A program made the translations under genes and the position numbers. Positions 30,562 through 34,682 of a stretch of 34,682 bases of DNA are shown piece by piece. Position 1 is the first letter of the stretch. The number at the start of each line of letters is the position of its first letter. The stretch comes from Roseburia sp. (GTDB taxonomy: Bacteria; Bacillota; Clostridia; Lachnospirales; Lachnospiraceae): the NCBI GenBank assembly GCA_030844625.1, contig JAUUNJ010000002.1, positions 1-34,682 of the forward strand. Direction: 5' to 3'. The notes below the pieces were generated by a model. That model ran no database searches and was not told the DNA's origin. It saw only the letters and a list, made by a program, of their open reading frames with translations.

Positions 30562-31637
30562 TGTCAATTAAAGAGATTGCGCAGAGAGCCGGGGTATCCC
30601 AATCAACGGTTTCCAGGGTTTTGAACAATCCGGAATACCGCTGTTCTACCCCTGAGAAAAGAGATATGATTTGGCAGATTGCCAGAGAATTAGACTATGT
30701 ACCAAATGAATCAGCCCGAAATTTAAAGATGGGAGTAGGAAAAAAGGAAGAAAAAAATTATTATATATCGATACTTTTAACCAGAACTGATGCAACTCAG
30801 ACAGATCCTTTTTTCACAGAACTTTTACATGTGATAGAAACAGAAATTCATAGGAATTTGTGTATTTTTTCAAATATGTGGTATGATCAGAGATTTTCTT
30901 CTGAAAAGAAAAGCAGGAATTCTGAGTTGGATGCAGTAGTGAGAGAGATGGCTGCAGAGTCAGAGGGAAAATGCGACGGATTGATTGTGGTTGGTAAATG
31001 TTCCAAGGAAGCGCTGAAGAAACTAAAGAAACATTTTAAAAATATTGTGGCAGTAAACAGAAATCCCCATAATCAGGAAGTGGACGAAATTGTATGCGAT
31101 GGACGAAAAATTGCAACAAAAGCAGTAGAACACCTCATCTCATTGGGACATAAAAATATAGGTTATGTGGGTGAATGCCATAATGAATCCAGATATAAAG
31201 GATTTACGGAAACTTTGGAAAAGCACGATATTGAATTAATACCGGAGTATGTGATGGAAACGAAACAAACGGAAGCGGAAGGATTTGAAGTGATGAATAA
31301 GTTTCTTCATTCGGATGACATGCCTACAGGTATCTATTGTGCGAATGACATTACGGCTGTGGGAATGCTGAAATGTCTTAAAAAAAGCAGAAACCGGTAT
31401 TTCACTCCATCAATTATATCCAGTGATGACATCGAAGAGGGCAGATATACTACGCCCATGCTTACTACCATTGGACTGCCAAAGGAAGAAATGGGTAAGT
31501 TTGCGCTGAACCTGTTGCTGGACAGAATTAAGGGGGAGCACAAAAGTATTGTGCATTTGGAATTGGAAGGAAGATTAATCAATAGGGAGAGTTGTGTGCT
31601 TATGAGTGAGAGCAGTTGGAATGATTACATTATTTAA
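30561..31637 (+). CDS. LacI-family transcriptional regulator 2 (sulfur-locus)
   Basis: This 358-residue LacI-type regulator is a paralogue of the one at 24823. The HTH is MSIKEIAQRAGVSQSTVSRVLNN. The effector domain shares with regulator 1 the blocks VDEIVCDGRKIATKAVEHLISLGHKNIGYVGEC, ESRYKGF, IYCANDITAVGMLK and TTIGLPKEEMGKFALNLLLDRI. It carries an extra segment of about 20 residues (QRFSSEKKSRNSELDAV region) not present in regulator 1. It is translationally coupled to cysN by TAATG, so it is made together with the APS pathway and can feed back on it. Candidate operators at 25895, 31686 and 31780 flank its operon. Both regulators could bind the same CAAACGTTTG-type sites. Confidence 0.9.
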   Translation: MSIKEIAQRAGVSQSTVSRVLNNPEYRCSTPEKRDMIWQIARELDYVPNESARNLKMGVGKKEEKNYYISILLTRTDATQTDPFFTELLHVIETEIHRNLCIFSNMWYDQRFSSEKKSRNSELDAVVREMAAESEGKCDGLIVVGKCSKEALKKLKKHFKNIVAVNRNPHNQEVDEIVCDGRKIATKAVEHLISLGHKNIGYVGECHNESRYKGFTETLEKHDIELIPEYVMETKQTEAEGFEVMNKFLHSDDMPTGIYCANDITAVGMLKCLKKSRNRYFTPSIISSDDIEEGRYTTPMLTTIGLPKEEMGKFALNLLLDRIKGEHKSIVHLELEGRLINRESCVLMSESSWNDYII

Positions 31638-31685
31638 TGTCGGGATTAGAATATCATTTGCTTCATTTCTCCTTTATTTAAAGGT

Positions 31686-31699
31686 TGAATACGTTTTCA
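31686..31699 (+). promoter_or_regulatory. LacI-type operator downstream of LacI regulator 2
   Basis: TGAATACGTTTTCA, inside the palindrome TTGAATACGTTTTCAA (one mismatch), resembles the other sites. It is 100 bp from the operator at 31780, a distance that would allow looping by a LacI-type protein. Confidence 0.55.
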
Positions 31700-31700
31700 A

Positions 31701-31738
31701 AAATTAGTCGTTTTCAAAGAAAAACGACTAATTTTTTT
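31701..31738 (+). terminator. Intrinsic terminator of the apr-cys operon
   Basis: A perfect 14-bp stem (31701-31714 with 31721-31734) has a six-base loop and a T-run to 31738. It ends the aprA-LacI2 transcript. Confidence 0.92.
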
Positions 31739-31779
31739 GTGGAAAAATGAAGAAAAAGAGGTTTAAAACGTGATTTTTA

Positions 31780-31793
31780 TGATAGCGTTTTCA
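31780..31793 (+). promoter_or_regulatory. LacI-type operator upstream of the sulfonate transporter operon
   Basis: TGATAGCGTTTTCA also fits the general cre consensus TGWNANCGNTNWCA, so CcpA cannot be excluded. It lies about 65 bp before the start implied by a TATAAC at 31839-31844. That promoter lacks a good -35, which fits dependence on an activator. Confidence 0.6.
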
Positions 31794-31888
31794 TGAAAAA
31801 AAGTATCAGTTTAAAAGCAATTTGTTTATTATGTTGTGTATAACGAAGCAAAGAAAAACTAGAGAAATCAGAATAGGAGCAATGTAAG

Positions 31889-32659
31889 ATGAAAAAATTA
31901 CGAACAGTTTTATTGGGACTTATCATTCCAGTGCTGGTTGTGTTACTTTGGTGGATTACTACAACTTTTGGGAACACCCCGGAAACAATTCTTCCCAAAT
32001 TAAGTTCCGTTGGAAATAGATTAGTTGAGCTATTGTCTAATGGAAAACTTCAGGGAGATGTATTGATAAGTCTGGAAAGAGTTTTGAAAGGATATTTTGT
32101 GTCAGCAGTTCTTGGTATATTTCTTGGCACGATTATGGGAATGTCTGATACGGTAAACAAAATATTCCAACCCACAGCTACGGTCATAAGGCAGATACCT
32201 ATTATGGCATGGATACCTTTACTTATACTTTGGTGCGGTATTGGTGAATTGTCAAAGATTGTTGTTATTGTAATCGCTTCATTTTTTCCAATTATGGTAA
32301 ATACCTTTAGCGGCATCAGCACAACGCCGCTGGAATATGTGGAAGTTGCAAGACTTTACAATCTGGGTAAATTTAAAACTTTTACCAGAGTATATTTACC
32401 GTACGCCTTACCACATATACAAACAGGGCTTAAGCTTGGACTTGGAGTGTCATGGATGGCTGTTGTTGCGGCAGAACTTCTCGCTTCGAATTCCGGTATC
32501 GGATACAGCATGAGCTATGCCAGAACACTTATGCAGTCGGATGTGGTTATTATCGATATGACTGTAATTGGCGCTGTAGGTATTATTATGGACAAAATTG
32601 TATCTTTAATATTTAATGTGCTGACCCCTTGGGAAAAAGCAAGAAGGGAGAGAGGATAG
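31889..32659 (+). CDS. Sulfonate/taurine-type ABC transporter permease (SsuC/TauC family)
   Basis: This 256-residue permease of the nitrate/sulfonate/taurine family has an N-terminal hydrophobic segment LGLIIPVLVVLLWWITTTFG, about six helices, and the conserved FQPTATVIRQIPIMAWIPLLILWCGIGE. The coupling loop is YVEVARLYNLGKFKTFTRVYLPYALPHIQTGLKLGLGVSW. AGGAG precedes ATG 31889. The ATPase gene follows directly at its stop. The family also moves bicarbonate, riboflavin and pyrimidine precursors, but the sulfatase downstream and the sulfate-reduction genes upstream favour an organosulfur substrate. No binding protein of this system is in the window; it may lie past the right end. Confidence 0.87.
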   Translation: MKKLRTVLLGLIIPVLVVLLWWITTTFGNTPETILPKLSSVGNRLVELLSNGKLQGDVLISLERVLKGYFVSAVLGIFLGTIMGMSDTVNKIFQPTATVIRQIPIMAWIPLLILWCGIGELSKIVVIVIASFFPIMVNTFSGISTTPLEYVEVARLYNLGKFKTFTRVYLPYALPHIQTGLKLGLGVSWMAVVAAELLASNSGIGYSMSYARTLMQSDVVIIDMTVIGAVGIIMDKIVSLIFNVLTPWEKARRERG

Positions 32660-33436
32660 ATGAGTAACGAATACAGCCTGGAAATTAAGCATTTGAATAA
32701 AACATTTTATGTTGACGGAAAGCAGGTAGAAATATTAAAAGATATTAATCTTAATATACATAAAGGAGAATTTGTGACAATTGTCGGTCACAGCGGATGC
32801 GGAAAGTCTACATTGCTTAAAATTATTGCAGGGCTTGTAGGATATTCCGATGGAGAAATAATTCGTAATGGCAGACCTGTTACGGTTCCTGATACAGATT
32901 GCGGCATGGTTTTTCAGGAGCATAGATTATTACCCTGGCTCAAAATTAAGGATAATATTGGATTTGGTATTGACAAATCAAATAAAGAGACCTGGAAGGA
33001 AACCGTAAATAAACATATAAAACTGGTGAAGCTGGAAGGATTTGAAAATGCTTATCCGGCACAGCTTTCAGGGGGAATGTCTCAAAGGGCTGCCATTGCA
33101 AGAGGACTTGCCACAAGCCCGGATATTCTTCTTCTGGATGAACCCTTTGGAGCGTTGGATGCTCTTACAAGGGTAGAGATGCAAAAAGAAATACTGCGTA
33201 TCTGGAAAGAAGAAAGAACCACAATGATTATGGTAACGCATGATATTGATGAAGCAATTTATCTCGGTGAGCGGGTTATTGTAATGTCAGCAAGACCAGG
33301 AGAAATTAAAGAAATTATAAAAATAGATTCGGCAAATGCGAAAGTCCGCGGAAGCGCAGATTTTAACTATTACAAAAATAAGGTGTACAATCATTTCTTC
33401 GAAGAGAATGCACAGACAGTGGAATACAATATTTAG
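32660..33436 (+). CDS. Sulfonate/taurine-type ABC transporter ATP-binding protein (SsuB/TauB family)
   Basis: This 258-residue ATPase powers the preceding permease. It has Walker A GHSGCGKST, the Q-loop FQEHRLLPWLKIKDNIGFG, signature LSGGMSQRAAIARGLA, Walker B ILLLDEPFGALDALTRVEMQ and the H-loop VTHDIDEAIYL. The LLPWL and SGGM(S/R)QR variants are typical of the SsuB/TauB group. ATG 32660 follows the permease stop immediately, with GAGAGAGGA as ribosome-binding site. The sulfatase gene begins 69 bases downstream without a visible terminator, so the three are likely one operon. Confidence 0.92.
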   Translation: MSNEYSLEIKHLNKTFYVDGKQVEILKDINLNIHKGEFVTIVGHSGCGKSTLLKIIAGLVGYSDGEIIRNGRPVTVPDTDCGMVFQEHRLLPWLKIKDNIGFGIDKSNKETWKETVNKHIKLVKLEGFENAYPAQLSGGMSQRAAIARGLATSPDILLLDEPFGALDALTRVEMQKEILRIWKEERTTMIMVTHDIDEAIYLGERVIVMSARPGEIKEIIKIDSANAKVRGSADFNYYKNKVYNHFFEENAQTVEYNI

Positions 33437-33505
33437 CCTGATATATTCATTGAATTTTGGAAAAAAGCAGGTTTCAATAATAAATAAGAAAAAGAGGTCA
33501 GATTT

Positions 33506-34682
33506 ATGAGCGAAAAAAAATTCACAGGTCATATTGGCAGAACAGTTGCCGATACAGACTATCGATATGAAATAATAGAAAAGCATCCCAAAGGTTCGCC
33601 CAATGTTGTATATATTCTGCTGGACGATTTGGGATTTGCAGGACTTGGATGTTATGGTTCTAACATAAAAACTCCCAATATAGACAGACTTGCTGCCGAG
33701 GGACTTAGATACAATAATTTTCATACCACAGCCATCTGTTCAGCAACCAGGGCATCTCTGTTAACCGGTGCCAATCATCATGCAGTAGGGGTTGGTTCAT
33801 TGATTGAAATGAAAAATGGATGTGAAAATTCTACCGGGCACATTGATCCGGCTTATGGTACCATTGCTGAAATATTAAAAGAACATGATTATGCTACATA
33901 TCTGTCGGGGAAATGGCATCTTTCCAGTCAGCACAGTCCTTCAGGTCCCTATAATAACTGGCCATTGGGTAAGGGATTCGACCGCTATTATGGATTTTTA
34001 CTTCCGGAAACGGACCACTATCATCCTCATCTGGTAAGAGACAATACTTATGTGGAACAGCCAAAAAGCTCAGTTGAGGGTTACCATTTAACGGAAGATA
34101 TTACGGATAATGCCATTGACTTTATTTTTCAGCATCATAATTCTTTCCCGGAGCAGCCTTTCTTTTTGTATCTGGCATATGGAGCAGTTCACGCTCCGCA
34201 CCATGCACCGAAAGAGTATATTGACAAATATAAGGGCAGGTTTGATAAAGGCTGGGATGAGATTCGAAAGCAGTGGTTTGAAAACCAGAAAAAGATAGGG
34301 ATTATTCCGGAAAGTGCTGAACTGACAGACAGGGCACCGTTTGTTGAGGCATGGGATGATCTGGATGATGACCATAAGAAACTCTATGCCAGATATATGG
34401 AGACTTTTGCGGGGACCCTTGAATACACAGACCACCAGATTGGACGTTTTATCGGTTATCTGGAAAGTATCGACCAGCTTGACAATACAATTATTGTATT
34501 GTTATCCGATAATGGGGCAAGTGCCGAAGGCGGAAAAGAGGGAAGAATTAACCGGTATACCGGAGTGGACATTACCGAACTTGATAATGAGGCAGAGTTT
34601 GCATTGGAACATCTGGATGAAATGGGCGGTGAGAATTGGTTTAATCAATATCCCACAGGATGGGCAAACGCATTGAATACTC
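33506..34682 (+). CDS. Arylsulfatase-like type I sulfatase (Cys type), 3' end outside window
   Basis: This sulfatase would release sulfate from organic sulfate esters. The frame is open from ATG 33506 (AGAGGT upstream) to the window edge, giving 392 visible residues. Motifs are YILLDDLGFAGLGCYG (metal-binding DD, D40-D41), TPNIDRLAAEGLRYNNFHTTAICSATR with the modifiable cysteine C78 in C78-S-A-T-R82 followed by LLTG, SGKWHL, and LSDNGAS near residue 332. C-x-A/P-x-R means the cysteine must be oxidised to formylglycine, in anaerobes by a radical-SAM anSME that is not in this window. There is no signal peptide, so it should act in the cytoplasm on imported substrate, matching the transporter genes directly upstream. 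Confidence 0.93.
   Translation, partial: MSEKKFTGHIGRTVADTDYRYEIIEKHPKGSPNVVYILLDDLGFAGLGCYGSNIKTPNIDRLAAEGLRYNNFHTTAICSATRASLLTGANHHAVGVGSLIEMKNGCENSTGHIDPAYGTIAEILKEHDYATYLSGKWHLSSQHSPSGPYNNWPLGKGFDRYYGFLLPETDHYHPHLVRDNTYVEQPKSSVEGYHLTEDITDNAIDFIFQHHNSFPEQPFFLYLAYGAVHAPHHAPKEYIDKYKGRFDKGWDEIRKQWFENQKKIGIIPESAELTDRAPFVEAWDDLDDDHKKLYARYMETFAGTLEYTDHQIGRFIGYLESIDQLDNTIIVLLSDNGASAEGGKEGRINRYTGVDITELDNEAEFALEHLDEMGGENWFNQYPTGWANALNT

Noticed and set aside
31780..31793. CcpA cre site as sole explanation of the operators
   Set aside because: One site fits cre exactly, but the sites before aprA and at 24773-24807 deviate from it and cluster at sulfur genes with local LacI regulators. CcpA input is kept as a possibility, not as the main call.
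1..34682. Mobile elements, CRISPR arrays, tRNA or rRNA genes
   Set aside because: No transposase, integrase, regular spacer-repeat array, cloverleaf or rRNA-like stretch was seen by eye on either strand.

Overview
The window is low-GC DNA with strong Shine-Dalgarno sites, TTGACA/TATAAT promoters and compact operons. The gene families (DUF3793 next to flavodoxin, a CymR-like Rrf2 regulator, EpsC-type CysE, LarE) point to an anaerobic Clostridia member, most likely Lachnospiraceae. That placement is inferred from gene content; no rRNA or other marker is present. I saw no insertion sequence, phage gene, tRNA, rRNA or CRISPR array, and no gene-free stretch longer than about 300 bases.

Layout. 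1-1.7 kb: the 3' half of enolase, a DUF3793 protein and a short flavodoxin. 1.8-4.6 kb: a metal-efflux module made of a stand-alone HMA metallochaperone, a Zn/Cd-type P1B ATPase and a CadC-like ArsR repressor, with a matching operator at the module promoter. 4.7-8.9 kb: cysE, an HD-domain protein, tcdA, a three-cysteine LarE and an Rrf2/CymR-like regulator. 9-15 kb: a thiol/sulfur-amino-acid operon with two different glutamate-cysteine ligase-like enzymes around an EgtC/YafJ-like Ntn amidotransferase, then a trans-sulfuration enzyme and a PatB/MalY C-S lyase. 15-20.7 kb: a promoter, a 49-residue cysteine-rich leader ORF and an intrinsic terminator, followed by six-component uptake genes. In these, a polar-amino-acid ABC transporter and a MetNI transporter share one lipoprotein that fuses an SBP3 domain to a MetQ domain. 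20.7-24.6 kb (minus strand): a sulfate ABC transporter (sbp, cysT, cysW, cysA). 24.8-31.6 kb: a LacI-family regulator, then aprA, aprB, cysD, cysN and a second, paralogous LacI regulator. 31.9 kb to the end: a sulfonate/taurine-type permease and ATPase, and the start of a Cys-type sulfatase that runs off the window.

How it fits together. From 4.7 kb onward almost everything concerns getting and handling sulfur. Sulfate is imported, activated to APS by CysDN and, by inference, reduced directly to sulfite by an AprBA-type reductase. No CysH or APS kinase is seen, and the C-terminus of CysN looks like an APS-kinase domain that has lost its P-loop. Organic sulfur enters through the sulfonate-type transporter and the sulfatase. 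Cysteine, cystine or methionine enters through the leader-controlled transporters, and CysE plus the PLP enzymes interconvert sulfur amino acids. Three layers of control are visible: CymR-like boxes at the HD gene, the rrf2 gene and the leader promoter; a probable cysteine-codon attenuator; and CAAACGTTTG-type LacI operators, several of them upstream of -35 boxes as expected for activation.
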